From assembly GCF_001423425.1 (NCBI RefSeq), contig NZ_LMNX01000004.1:310001-374000 (forward strand): a stretch of 64,000 nt of DNA, in the 5' to 3' direction. The notes beneath the pieces are model-generated. The model saw only the letters and a program-made list of their open reading frames with translations. It did no database searches and was not told where the DNA came from. The position numbers and the translations under genes were made by a program. Positions 17,608-25,897 of the stretch are shown here, piece after piece (the first letter of the stretch is position 1; the number at the start of each line of letters is the position of its first letter). Origin of the DNA: Rhizobium sp. Leaf306 (GTDB lineage Bacteria > Pseudomonadota > Alphaproteobacteria > Rhizobiales > Rhizobiaceae).

Positions 17608-18783
17608 ATGGCGTTTAACTGGAACGATCCCTTTCTCATCGAAGACCAACTGAGCGACGAAGAGCGGATGATCCGCGATGCCGCCGCAAGCTTTGCCAAG
17701 GCCGAACTCGCGCCCCGCATCAACGATGCCTATCTCGACGAAACCACGGACAAGGACCTGTTCAAGCTGATGGGCCAGACCGGCCTTCTCGGCGTGACGC
17801 TGCCTGAGGAATATGGTGCCGCCAACGCCTCCTACGTCGCCTACGGCCTCGTCGCACGCGAGATCGAGCGCATCGACAGCGGCTATCGCTCGATGATGAG
17901 CGTCCAGTCGTCGCTGGTGATCTACCCGATCTTCACCTACGGCTCCGACGAGCAGAAACAAAAGTACCTGCCCGGCCTCGTCTCCGGTGACCTGATCGGC
18001 TGTTTCGGCCTGACCGAACCGGACGCCGGCTCCGACCCCGGCGGCATGAAGACCCGCGCCGAAAAGATCGAAGGCGGTTATCGCCTCCGCGGCGCAAAAA
18101 CCTGGATCTCCAACGCCCCGATCGCCGACGTCTTCGTCGTCTGGGCGAAATCGGAAGCCCATAACAACGAGATCCGCGGCTTTGTGCTCGAAAAGGGCAT
18201 GAAGGGTCTTTCGGCCCCGAAGATCGGCGGCAAGCTTTCGCTGCGCGCCTCGATCACAGGCGAAATCGTCATGGACGGCGTCGAAGTGACCGAAGATGCC
18301 ATCCTGCCCAACGTGTCGGGCCTGAAAGGCCCGTTCGGCTGCCTCAACCGCGCCCGCTACGGCATTTCCTGGGGCGTGATGGGCGCTGCCGAAGACTGCT
18401 GGTTCCGCGCCCGCCAGTATGGCCTTGATCGCAAGCAGTTCGGCAAGCCGCTCGCCGGCACCCAGCTCTACCAGAAGAAGCTCGCCGACATGCAGACCGA
18501 AATCACACTCGGCCTGCAGGCTAGCTTGCGCGTCGGCCAGCTGATGGACCAGCACAAGATGGCCCCGGAAATGATCTCCATCGTCAAGCGCAACAACTGC
18601 GGCAAGGCACTCGACATCGCCCGCCAGGCCCGCGACATGCACGGCGGCAACGGCATCCAGATCGAATACCACGTCATGCGCCACGCCCAGAACCTGGAAA
18701 CGGTCAACACGTATGAAGGCACGCATGATGTGCATGCGCTGATCCTCGGCCGTGCGCAGACGGGGATTCAGGCGTTTTTCTGA
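17608..18783 (+). CDS. gcdH: Glutaryl-CoA dehydrogenase
   Basis: Acyl-CoA dehydrogenase-fold flavoenzyme of 391 aa that oxidises and decarboxylates glutaryl-CoA to crotonyl-CoA in lysine and tryptophan breakdown. FAD-binding region [18 protein letters not shown], then [17 protein letters not shown], and the C-terminal catalytic segment [20 protein letters not shown] with the base Glu in YEGTHD. The frame allows a start at 17581, but ATG 17608 is preceded by CCGGAGG and matches the family N-terminus ([15 protein letters not shown]). Confidence 0.93.
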   Translation: MAFNWNDPFLIEDQLSDEERMIRDAAASFAKAELAPRINDAYLDETTDKDLFKLMGQTGLLGVTLPEEYGAANASYVAYGLVAREIERIDSGYRSMMSVQSSLVIYPIFTYGSDEQKQKYLPGLVSGDLIGCFGLTEPDAGSDPGGMKTRAEKIEGGYRLRGAKTWISNAPIADVFVVWAKSEAHNNEIRGFVLEKGMKGLSAPKIGGKLSLRASITGEIVMDGVEVTEDAILPNVSGLKGPFGCLNRARYGISWGVMGAAEDCWFRARQYGLDRKQFGKPLAGTQLYQKKLADMQTEITLGLQASLRVGQLMDQHKMAPEMISIVKRNNCGKALDIARQARDMHGGNGIQIEYHVMRHAQNLETVNTYEGTHDVHALILGRAQTGIQAFF

Positions 18784-18804
18784 GGCGGGATTTTGGTGAA
18801 CCAT

Positions 18805-18836
18805 GCCCGGCGCGCGGATGCGTGCCGGGCGTTTTT
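18805..18836 (+). terminator. Rho-independent terminator after gcdH
   Basis: GCCCGGC (18805-18811) pairs with GCCGGGC (18824-18830), followed by GTTTTT, 20 nt after the gcdH stop. Confidence 0.8.
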
Positions 18837-18967
18837 GCGTGAGGTGGGCATGGGGCGGACGGTTTGCGCAAGAGGCGGTCATGGCTGCGACCTAAGAAAA
18901 ACGACCGAGTTGGGGCCGGGAGCGGACTGGCTGCTTTGAGGCGCTCAAGAGTTAATTGCTGCAGGAT

Positions 18968-18997
18968 GCGGTCATTGCTTGTGCTGACCGCGTTTTT
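18968..18997 (+). terminator. Second terminator-like hairpin
   Basis: GCGGTCA (18968-18974) pairs with TGACCGC (18985-18991), followed by GTTTTT. It lies between gcdH and the accessory island. The rest of 18837-19080 holds no gene, but the palindrome TTGACCT-G-AGGTCAA (19070-19084) overlaps the stop codon of the reverse transcriptase gene. Confidence 0.6.
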
Positions 18998-19080
18998 GTA
19001 TGAGATCTCCTTGCGAGAAGAGATATCCCGGACGAGGCTTACTACTCCGACGATACGTACTCGCTAGCGTTGACCTGAGG

Positions 19081-20577
19081 TCAATACGACCATGCATTCT
19101 TGATAAAAAGCTCTATCTCTTCAGGCTCGATAGTCTCCTTGGTGTCCGCGGCGTCGGCAACAACGATCTTAGTAACGTCGAGCGCCTTCAGGACATCCTT
19201 TGATTGGATCCAATCGTTGTTCCACAACGGTTCTGGCTTGCCGTTCACGATCTGGCAGATTGGCTCATTGCTGACGAACTCCAATCCCACGGCTTTTGGC
19301 TTAGTTACCCGCTGCAGCCAAATTTCGAGGTAGCCATTATAGGGGAGCCGGGACATCTTCTTGTGGACATGTCCCCACAAGTCTCCTTTTTCAGCCTTTG
19401 GCGCGACGGAGATAAGGTGGCTTAGGATGCCAGCCACGGCCGGGAAAGTTCCTGGCGACACCATTGCGATATCCGTGGCAATCGCAACCTGCACACCGAG
19501 ATCGTCTGGCGTCATCTTTTGCTTGGCGATTTTGGAGTGCATTTCCCCAACTAAGCGCTTCAACGCGCCGCTGTTGGGGAAACGACGACCGAAGGCATGC
19601 AAGCGCATCAATTGCTTCTGTATGGTCTTCGCGTTCGCCTCCCCAAGATCCTGCAGGTCGATTCCAGCAAGTTTATCGGGTTTGATCGACCCTTCGACGA
19701 CATTGGTGGCCGAAACGGTCTTCGACACGCCCAGCTTCATGCCAATGGTTCGCAAAGCGTCGCTCACGACTTTAAGGATTCTCTCCGCATGCTCGTCGCT
19801 GTTGGTGAAAATGCGATAGTCGTCGCGGTAGCGCAGGATCCGGAAATCGGTCGGCGGACCCAGCTTTTCGGTTATCAGGTAATCGACATACCCAAGGACG
19901 ATTTCGGCGATGAAATCCATGAGGACTGACCCTTGGGGAATGCCGTTGGTTTGGCCGTAGCGACTCGCTTGGATATGGCCGTCGATCTGGTTGCCCAAGA
20001 GCTTCTTGTCGGTCTTCCCTTTCTTTGCCGTCTCGAGGCCATGCAGCGCCCACGCGATGCTGTGCGTATAAAGTGAGCCGTAGCAGTCCGTGACATCGGT
20101 ATGCAGAATATGCGTAAAGTCGAGCGAATGAAGCAATGAACTCTGTTCGACCTGCTGCCACCAGCTCTGGATCTGCGCAGCCTGGTCGGACTGATCGTCG
20201 ACCGACATCACCAGTGAGCTGCAGCAATCGACGGCTCCACCTTCGAAACTGGCCAATTGCGCGAGGATCTGCTTCCAATTGCCTTCGTCGCATATCAAGT
20301 TGACCAGAGATACGTAGATGACCGGGTGAATCAGCTCCAAGGGACGCCACGCAAACCGTCCATCCTTGTTGGATAGAAAGATGTAGTTCACGTCCGACAA
20401 ATGGTCTGGATTCGAGCCTTTGATACTCCAGAAATGACCATCCTTGAGTGCGGCGGCGACGTCCGTGATGATCGGGCCAAAGTTCAGGTAGTCGGGAAAG
20501 TCCCCATTGAAATAGCTTGCGTCCTTGAGAAAATGCGCTTTGGCCTCGGCTGCGGTCAGCTCAGTCAGCTTCTTCAT
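19081..20577 (-). CDS. Reverse transcriptase of the defence-associated (UG/DRT/Abi-like) type
   Basis: A 498-aa protein with a complete RT palm. An early motif WRPLELIHPVIYVSLVNLI (about 77-95) precedes motif A HTDVTDCYGSLYTHSIAWAL (catalytic Asp 161), motif B NGIPQGSVLMDFIAEIVLG (211-229) and motif C RYRDDYRIF (YRDD at 250-253, where YADD is usual). A further 220 residues follow with no recognised thumb/X, maturase, integrase or HNH domain. The start ATG overlaps the nuclease stop as ATGA, so both proteins are made together. Lower GC than the flanks suggests transfer. Group II intron and retron origins are unlikely because no intron domains or msr/msd-like inverted repeats are visible. An antiviral role is inferred from family resemblance; the exact subgroup is unknown to me. 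Confidence 0.85.
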   Translation of the reverse strand: MKKLTELTAAEAKAHFLKDASYFNGDFPDYLNFGPIITDVAAALKDGHFWSIKGSNPDHLSDVNYIFLSNKDGRFAWRPLELIHPVIYVSLVNLICDEGNWKQILAQLASFEGGAVDCCSSLVMSVDDQSDQAAQIQSWWQQVEQSSLLHSLDFTHILHTDVTDCYGSLYTHSIAWALHGLETAKKGKTDKKLLGNQIDGHIQASRYGQTNGIPQGSVLMDFIAEIVLGYVDYLITEKLGPPTDFRILRYRDDYRIFTNSDEHAERILKVVSDALRTIGMKLGVSKTVSATNVVEGSIKPDKLAGIDLQDLGEANAKTIQKQLMRLHAFGRRFPNSGALKRLVGEMHSKIAKQKMTPDDLGVQVAIATDIAMVSPGTFPAVAGILSHLISVAPKAEKGDLWGHVHKKMSRLPYNGYLEIWLQRVTKPKAVGLEFVSNEPICQIVNGKPEPLWNNDWIQSKDVLKALDVTKIVVADAADTKETIEPEEIELFIKNAWSY

Positions 20578-21440
20578 AGATCGCTCACCCGCACAAATGG
20601 TAGGCCCGTCTCGGCGGCTTTCCGGGCCTTATCCCGAAGCAGTTTGTCGAGAGAGATGCCGCGCGACAGGGATTCATGCATGTCTAAACCGTCCATGCAA
20701 ATGATCCGCTTAGCACGGCCAAAGGCGGCCAAACCATCTGCCGAGAAGCCCGCGTAGCTCACAAAGAGACCCCGTGACCAATCGGATTTCTCCCCGATCT
20801 TGCCCTGAAAAACATGCAGATCGGCCGCGTCCGATGGCTTATTCTGCCATTTCGCTTCTAAGAGATAGGTATGGCCGTCGAGCTGGAAGCTTCCGTCGAT
20901 CTGCTCGCCCCGGTTCCGAAACGCTTTGTGGGCTTCCAAGCGGTAGGCGTCGAACAGGTCGCGCAGGAATTCCTCGAAAGCGTAGCCCCGCGGATGGGGG
21001 GCGAGCGAACCAAGATCAAGCAATCGCTTGGTGAAACCGGCGACTTTGGTGGGATCCAGCACGATGGCAGACGCCGGCGGCGCTGGGGCCGCCGGTTTGT
21101 ACCACTGCCCACCAATGCTCGAAACTAGGGCCTCCATGCGGTTATCGATATTGGCTAGTGTTTCCTGTTCGCCGTCCCGCTCCATAAGGGCTTGGCGGTA
21201 CTCCCACAGGGAATTGATGGCCTTAACGACGGCCGCCAGGCTTTCATTCTGGACGAAATATCGGAAGCGTTTCGCTTTCGATCCGCCTTCGACCGAGTAA
21301 CGGGGATGGTCAATGTCAATGCCGACTTCTTCACGAAAGAAGTTTCCGAAAGTCTTGTCCGAAAAATTTAGGACGTACCCGCCACCCATGCGGAAAACGT
21401 CGTCAAGAAGCAGCATCTGCATGGATTTGAGGTTCGGCAT
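20574..21440 (-). CDS. PD-(D/E)XK (Mrr-like) nuclease partner of the reverse transcriptase
   Basis: A 288-aa protein in two parts. Residues 1-85 form an N-terminal module (GGGYVLNFSDKTFGNFF, GGSKAKRFRYFVQ) of a kind I associate with prokaryotic conflict effectors, though I cannot name it with certainty. Residues 130-288 form a restriction-endonuclease-like domain: GYAFEEFLRDLF (Glu 156/157), GEQIDGSF (Asp 182) and YLLEAKW (Glu 195, Lys 197), matching the E...D...ExK core of PD-(D/E)XK enzymes. No methylase or specificity subunit is nearby. Overlap with the RT gene implies a joint function. The start is uncertain: ATGs at 21440, 21422 and 21416 are close together and none has a clear ribosome-binding site. 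Confidence 0.8.
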   Translation of the reverse strand: MPNLKSMQMLLLDDVFRMGGGYVLNFSDKTFGNFFREEVGIDIDHPRYSVEGGSKAKRFRYFVQNESLAAVVKAINSLWEYRQALMERDGEQETLANIDNRMEALVSSIGGQWYKPAAPAPPASAIVLDPTKVAGFTKRLLDLGSLAPHPRGYAFEEFLRDLFDAYRLEAHKAFRNRGEQIDGSFQLDGHTYLLEAKWQNKPSDAADLHVFQGKIGEKSDWSRGLFVSYAGFSADGLAAFGRAKRIICMDGLDMHESLSRGISLDKLLRDKARKAAETGLPFVRVSDL

Positions 21441-21790
21441 GCAAAATCATAGCGCTGTTAGTCCGAACGGGAAACACGTTCGACTACAATCTATTGTGGA
21501 AATCCGGCACTACGCAAGCCGGTATGCGGTTAATCGCCCGCATCCGCTATCATGCATCGCCCGCTTGCTTACCAATGGCAGAGCGCAGCTTGAGCAACGA
21601 CAGCTTTTGGGAAACGTCCGTCGAGCTCTAAACGACAGAAATGAAGGCGCATAGCGGCTACACGACAGCAACCACAATCCCCCCTCACCCCCCACGCCGC
21701 TTTTCGTCATTGGCCATCCCCCACCCTTCGGTGTATCACAAATCACTGCCGCCGCTCGGGCGTGGCGATGCATGAAGGCGCGCGCGAAGA
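21441..21790. other. Upstream region of the RT/nuclease pair, no gene seen
   Basis: About 350 nt with no convincing coding region. On the minus strand TATGAT ends only 5 nt before the nuclease ATG, which would fit a leaderless transcript, but its -35 is poor. A small hairpin (arms GTCCGAAC and GTTCGAC, 21460-21483) lies just upstream. Several defence reverse transcriptases use a nearby non-coding RNA template; this is the first place to look for one, but I see no strong structured element. Confidence 0.4.
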
Positions 21791-22387
21791 ATGCACGGAA
21801 CGGAAAAACCGGAAACCGATAACCCGCTGAGCGAACCCGAAGCGGCGTTCGATGTCGGCGATCGGCTCCGGCTGGTGCGCCAGGCGCACGGGCTGTCGCA
21901 GCGGGCCCTGGCGGTCAAGGCCGGCGTTACCCATTCGCTGGTGTCGCTGATTGAAAAGAACAAGGTCAGCCCCTCGGTCGCCTCGCTGAAGAAGATCCTG
22001 GAAGCGATCAACTATCCGATGACCGATTTCTTTGCGCTGACGCTGCCGCCCGTCGACCAGATCTTCTACCGTGCCGACGAACTGACGCCCTTGTCGACAG
22101 GCGCGCTGACGCTGTTGCAGGTGGGCGATGCCAAATCCCACAGCGTGCAAGTGTTTCACGAATTCTACGAGCCCGGCGCCGATACCGGCGAAACCATGCT
22201 CAGCCACGAGGCGGAGGAAGGCGGCGTCGTTGTTGCCGGCGAACTGGAAGTCACCGTCGGCACGCAGACCCGTATCCTGAAGCGCGGCGATGCCTATCTG
22301 TTCGACAGCCGCCTGCCGCATCGCTACCGAAATGTCGGACCTGTGCGCTGCGAGGTGGTCAGCGCCGTCACGCCTCCCTATCTATAG
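21791..22387 (+). CDS. XRE-family regulator with C-terminal cupin (PuuR-like)
   Basis: A 198-aa regulator: helix-turn-helix DRLRLVRQAHGLSQRALAVKAGVTHSLVSLIEKNKVSPSVAS (about residues 24-65) followed by a cupin_2 fold (EEGGVVVAGELEVTVGTQTRILKRGDAYLFDSRLPHRYRN). This architecture is that of PuuR and related regulators of polyamine or amino-acid catabolism. It lies about 200 nt upstream of an aldehyde dehydrogenase gene on the same strand, which is its likely target. The ligand is unknown. Confidence 0.9.
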   Translation: MHGTEKPETDNPLSEPEAAFDVGDRLRLVRQAHGLSQRALAVKAGVTHSLVSLIEKNKVSPSVASLKKILEAINYPMTDFFALTLPPVDQIFYRADELTPLSTGALTLLQVGDAKSHSVQVFHEFYEPGADTGETMLSHEAEEGGVVVAGELEVTVGTQTRILKRGDAYLFDSRLPHRYRNVGPVRCEVVSAVTPPYL

Positions 22388-22583
22388 AGCACGCGGGGGC
22401 ACGGCAGCTGAAAACGCTGCCCGGTTTAATCGATATAAGTATGACTTATTCGATGCCCGCCGTTGATTGTCTCCCGTCTTTGTCTTAACTCAGGCACCGG
22501 AACATTTGACACCTCTGCCGGCGGCCGGATGCACCTCCTTACCGCTTGCCCTTGCGCGAATTTCACGAACGAAAGTGGACCCT

Positions 22584-24020
22584 ATGCAGACCTATCCCGA
22601 CGTAAAGCTCTTCATCAACGGCGAATGGCGCGATGCGATCGCCGGCGAGACGATCGAAGTCACCGATCCCGCGACCGACGAAGTGATCGGCAAGATTGCC
22701 CACGCCCGTAAGGCGGATCTCGATCTCGCGCTCGAAGCGGCCGACAAGGGTTTCAAGATCTGGCGCGACACCGCGCCCTTCGACCGTTCCAAGATGATGC
22801 GCAAGGCAGCCGACCTTCTGCGCGAACGCGCCGATAGCATCGCCTTCATGATGACCCGCGAACAGGGCAAGCCGCTTGCCCAGTCGAAGATGGAAATCAT
22901 GGGCGCCGCCGATACGATCGACTGGTTTGCCGAAGAAGCCCGCCGCACCTACGGCCAGATCATTCCGGCCCGTTTCTCCGGCGTCAACCAGATGACGATC
23001 AAGCTGCCGGTCGGCCCGGTCGCGGCGTTTACGCCGTGGAACTTCCCGATCAACCAGATCGTCCGCAAGCTTTCCGCAGCGGTTGCCACCGGCTGCTCGA
23101 TCATCGTCAAGGCACCTGAGGAAACTCCGGCATCGCCTGCCGAACTGATCCGCGCCTTTGCAGATGCCGGCGTGCCTGCAGGCGTCATCGGCCTGGTCTA
23201 CGGCATTCCCTCGGAAGTTTCGGAATATCTCATTCCGCATCCGGTCATCCGCAAGATCTCGTTCACCGGCTCGACGCCGATCGGCAAGCATCTCGCGAGC
23301 CTCGCCGGCAAGCACATGAAGCGCGCCACGATGGAACTCGGCGGCCACGCACCGGTCCTGATCTTCAATGATGCCGACCTCGACAAGGCGATCGAAGTGA
23401 CCGCCATGTCGAAATTCCGCAACGCCGGCCAGGTCTGCGTCGCGCCGACCCGCTTCCTGATCCAGGACGGCGTTGCCGACAAGTTCATGGAAGGCTTCGT
23501 CAAGGCTGCCGAAGCCCTCAAGGTTGGCAACGGCATGGACGCCGGCACCACGATGGGCCCGCTTGCCAACGAACGCCGCATCCCGGCCATGGAAGCGCTG
23601 ATCCAGGACGCCGTCTCGTCCGGCGCCGAACTGAAGACCGGCGGCAAGCGCATCGGCAACAAGGGCAACTTCTTCGAACCGACGGTTCTTGCCAACGTGC
23701 CGACCTCTGCCAAGATCATGAACGACGAGCCCTTCGGCCCGATCGCCATCGTCAACCGCTTCTCGACCTATGAAGAAGCCATCACCGAGGCAAACCGCCT
23801 GCCCTTCGGCCTCGCATCCTACGCCTTCACCGGCTCGGTCAAGACCGCCCACGCGCTCGGCCGTGAAGTCGAAGCCGGCATGCTGACCATCAACCACAAC
23901 GGCCTCGCGCTGCCCGAAGTCCCCTTCGGCGGCGTCAAGGATTCCGGCTACGGCACCGAAGGCGGCTCCGAAGCCGTCGCGGCCTACCTGGAAACGAAGT
24001 ATGTCAGCCAGATGAACTGA
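22584..24020 (+). CDS. NAD(P)-dependent aldehyde dehydrogenase, succinate-semialdehyde dehydrogenase-like
   Basis: A 478-aa ALDH-superfamily enzyme. The oxyanion Asn motif is [14 protein letters not shown], the general base Glu 251 lies in MELGGHAP and the nucleophile Cys 285 in [11 protein letters not shown]. The C-terminal [16 protein letters not shown] is typical of GabD-like enzymes. The long frame begins at 22467, but ATG 22584 matches the family N-terminus. It would oxidise a semialdehyde to the acid in the cytoplasm. The PuuR-like regulator upstream suggests polyamine/GABA breakdown; glutarate semialdehyde is another possibility given gcdH nearby, so I give no symbol. Confidence 0.88.
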   Translation: MQTYPDVKLFINGEWRDAIAGETIEVTDPATDEVIGKIAHARKADLDLALEAADKGFKIWRDTAPFDRSKMMRKAADLLRERADSIAFMMTREQGKPLAQSKMEIMGAADTIDWFAEEARRTYGQIIPARFSGVNQMTIKLPVGPVAAFTPWNFPINQIVRKLSAAVATGCSIIVKAPEETPASPAELIRAFADAGVPAGVIGLVYGIPSEVSEYLIPHPVIRKISFTGSTPIGKHLASLAGKHMKRATMELGGHAPVLIFNDADLDKAIEVTAMSKFRNAGQVCVAPTRFLIQDGVADKFMEGFVKAAEALKVGNGMDAGTTMGPLANERRIPAMEALIQDAVSSGAELKTGGKRIGNKGNFFEPTVLANVPTSAKIMNDEPFGPIAIVNRFSTYEEAITEANRLPFGLASYAFTGSVKTAHALGREVEAGMLTINHNGLALPEVPFGGVKDSGYGTEGGSEAVAAYLETKYVSQMN

Positions 24021-24042
24021 TCGGCTTATTGGTGAAATGCGG

Positions 24043-24076
24043 AACGGCCGGAGTGAGAGCTCCGGCCGTTTTTTTT
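24043..24076 (+). terminator. Strong rho-independent terminator
   Basis: AACGGCCGGAG pairs with CTCCGGCCGTT across a short loop and is followed by eight T. It lies 22 nt after the aldehyde dehydrogenase stop. Confidence 0.9.
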
Positions 24077-24126
24077 GTGCGGTGGCGATGGTGTCGGTTC
24101 AGGCAGGCGTATTGGGCTGAGGTTTT

Positions 24127-24591
24127 TTAAGCCCGGGCGTCGTCGCTGGAATTCTCGTCCTGATACTGCTGCATAGTCTCCATGGCCTTCTCGAGCATCG
24201 TGCGCGTGTCCTCGTCGTTGCGCGACATCGCTCCCTCGATACCGGCGCGAACCTTTTCCGTAAAATCAACGCGTTCGCCATCATCGGAAGCCTGCAACTC
24301 GCCGGCAGTACCCCCACCCACCGGAATTTTCATCGTCATCGCCATAAAGGGCAGGCCTTCATCAAGCGACATGTTGCCGCTGTGGATCTGGTCATTGCAC
24401 CAGTCCTGCATTTCCTGGCGGGTCATGCTGGTAAAGTCGGTCTGCTCGGCACCCTCTGCATCCGACTGGGACGGACCTGCCGTGGCAGTGCTCAGCGCGG
24501 CCGAAAACGAGGCCGAGGTGTCGTCGGAAGCCGCAGATATCTGCGTGCTCTGGCTCGCGTAGAGGCGACTTGTTGATGTGTCGATTTTCAT
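24127..24591 (-). CDS. Hypothetical protein, acidic, alanine/serine-rich N-terminus
   Basis: A 154-aa protein without recognised domain. The first 50 residues are low-complexity (Ser/Ala/Thr-rich) and look disordered. The remainder is predicted helical with conserved-looking blocks SMTRQEMQDWCNDQIHSG and FMAMTMKIPVGGG, and ends in an acidic tail. No signal peptide or membrane segment. The ORF has normal GC bias for the region and an unobstructed ATG, but only a weak ribosome-binding site. Confidence 0.65.
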   Translation of the reverse strand: MKIDTSTSRLYASQSTQISAASDDTSASFSAALSTATAGPSQSDAEGAEQTDFTSMTRQEMQDWCNDQIHSGNMSLDEGLPFMAMTMKIPVGGGTAGELQASDDGERVDFTEKVRAGIEGAMSRNDEDTRTMLEKAMETMQQYQDENSSDDARA

Positions 24592-24832
24592 TGTAGCAAT
24601 ACCCTAAGTATATAAATGGTACTGCACTATCGAATGCAAAGCTTGCGCCAAGCATTTTGACGCCTCGGCCTTGGAGAGAGACCTAAATCAATAATATTTT
24701 CGAATATTTCATAATAATGATATGAAAATCAGAAGAGTTGCTTTTAACTTAGCTCAACGTGTTCATATTGCTTGCGCTTCCTTCTGGCGGAAAACACAAA
24801 ATGGCAGGTGTCGGGATTTTAGGGCGCTGTTT

Positions 24833-24931
24833 TAGAGCGAAGTGCTTTCATCGAACGCACTTCGCTCTAGTCTTATGACGCTAAAGCATTTGATCCGCCT
24901 CAGGCTGCCGTCACCCTGAAGGCCAAATGCT
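24833..24931. repeat. Two intergenic inverted repeats in an AT-rich gap
   Basis: TAGAGCGAAGTGC (24833-24845) and GCACTTCGCTCTA (24857-24869) form a perfect 13-bp hairpin. A second pair, AGCATTTG (24885-24892) and CAAATGCT (24924-24931), encloses an inner TCAGG/CCTGA stem. The second lies 4 nt from the VOC stop codon and may end that transcript. The adjoining stretch 24592-24832 is AT-rich and contains no gene. Confidence 0.65.
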
Positions 24932-24935
24932 CTCA

Positions 24936-25307
24936 TCACAGCGTTGAGACGTTATGCGCCGTTATCGTATATCCAAATGGATCAACGAATGCGAAGTAGC
25001 GCCCGAACGGCCCGTCTTTGGGCGGGAATACTATCTGCACATCCCTCTCGGAAAGATGCGCGTGCAATTCGTCAGCGTCGTCACAACCAAACCAGATTGC
25101 GACGCCAGTTCCGAGCTTTACCGTGTCGTCAAAGCCCTCGATCGGCGTGCGAACGGCGAATGGAATAGGGTGCGCTTCGAAAACAACCGCGCCGGGAGGT
25201 GCTTTTGCCGAGGGCGTAAGCCCGACGACATCCCGATAGAAGGTGAGTGCGGCGTCCAGATCCTTCGTCTGGATGCCGATGAAATCCGGTCCAATCAATC
25301 GAGCCAT
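24936..25307 (-). CDS. VOC-superfamily (glyoxalase/bleomycin-resistance fold) protein
   Basis: A 123-aa single VOC domain: FIGIQTKDLDAALTFYRDVVGL at the N-terminus and FGRYFAFVDPFGYTITAHN at the C-terminus, with two beta-alpha-beta-beta-beta units. Metal ligands are not clearly complete, so the reaction is unknown. The longer frame was rejected; ATG 25307 begins the conserved fold. It is divergent from a MarR-family gene with a palindromic operator between them, suggesting induction by the small molecule it handles. Confidence 0.85.
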   Translation of the reverse strand: MARLIGPDFIGIQTKDLDAALTFYRDVVGLTPSAKAPPGAVVFEAHPIPFAVRTPIEGFDDTVKLGTGVAIWFGCDDADELHAHLSERDVQIVFPPKDGPFGRYFAFVDPFGYTITAHNVSTL

Positions 25308-25340
25308 AGGCTGCCTATCCTTTTCAATGAGACCCGCTAT

Positions 25341-25380
25341 TATCAGGGTACTGATATCTAGTAGTATAAGGGCCCTGATA
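25341..25380. promoter_or_regulatory. Predicted MarR operator between divergent genes
   Basis: A perfect short palindrome TATCAG-GGTA-CTGATA (25341-25356), with a further CCCTGATA (25373-25380) inverted relative to TATCAGGG. The right arm touches the marR start codon, so binding would repress both genes. Confidence 0.65.
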
Positions 25381-25826
25381 TGTCCACTCTCATGGATCCA
25401 CCGGTCGATGACACATACCGTTCGCTCGGATACGCGCTGAAGCGAGCGCAGCAAGCGCTGCGGGGCCATCTCGACAACCAGCTGAGAGATATCGGACTGA
25501 CGACCCCGCAATATTCGGTACTGGCGGGGTTGGAATTCAGCGCAGGCTTATCAAGCGCGGACTTGGCCCGGCGCGCCTTCGTGACACCGCAGACGATGCA
25601 GTCCATCATAGCCACACTCGAACGGGACGGCCTTATCAAGCGCATGGCTCATCCGGTACGCGGCCGGGTTCTCACAACCGAACTGACACCGAAGGGCCGG
25701 ACCGCATTGTGTGCGGCCCATAAAATCGCCGCTGACGCCGAAACCATCGCCCGAAATGCCGTAGCACCTGACAACCCGGAGATCATATACGCGGCCCTGC
25801 TCCGTATAGCAGAGGCAATGCGTTAA
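25380..25826 (+). CDS. MarR-family transcriptional regulator
   Basis: A 148-aa winged-helix regulator: LRDIGLTTPQYSVLAGLEFS, then the recognition helix LSSADLARRAFVTPQTMQSIIATLERDGLI (about 58-87) and the wing HPVRGRVLTTELTPKGRTAL. AAGGG lies 7 nt before the ATG. It is divergent from the VOC gene and probably represses both itself and that gene through the palindrome at 25341-25380. Ligand unknown. Confidence 0.9.
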   Translation: MSTLMDPPVDDTYRSLGYALKRAQQALRGHLDNQLRDIGLTTPQYSVLAGLEFSAGLSSADLARRAFVTPQTMQSIIATLERDGLIKRMAHPVRGRVLTTELTPKGRTALCAAHKIAADAETIARNAVAPDNPEIIYAALLRIAEAMR

Positions 25827-25897
25827 ACTCCTTGGTCGAACCTAACGCCCGGCCATAGCTCCCTGCCGCTCACTACCGCAGCCAAAGAGCCACCCAC

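Noticed and set aside
19081..20577. Group II intron or retron interpretation of the reverse transcriptase
   Set aside because: No maturase X, HNH or integrase domain, no intron 5' or domain V-like sequence, and no msr/msd-like inverted repeat found beside it.
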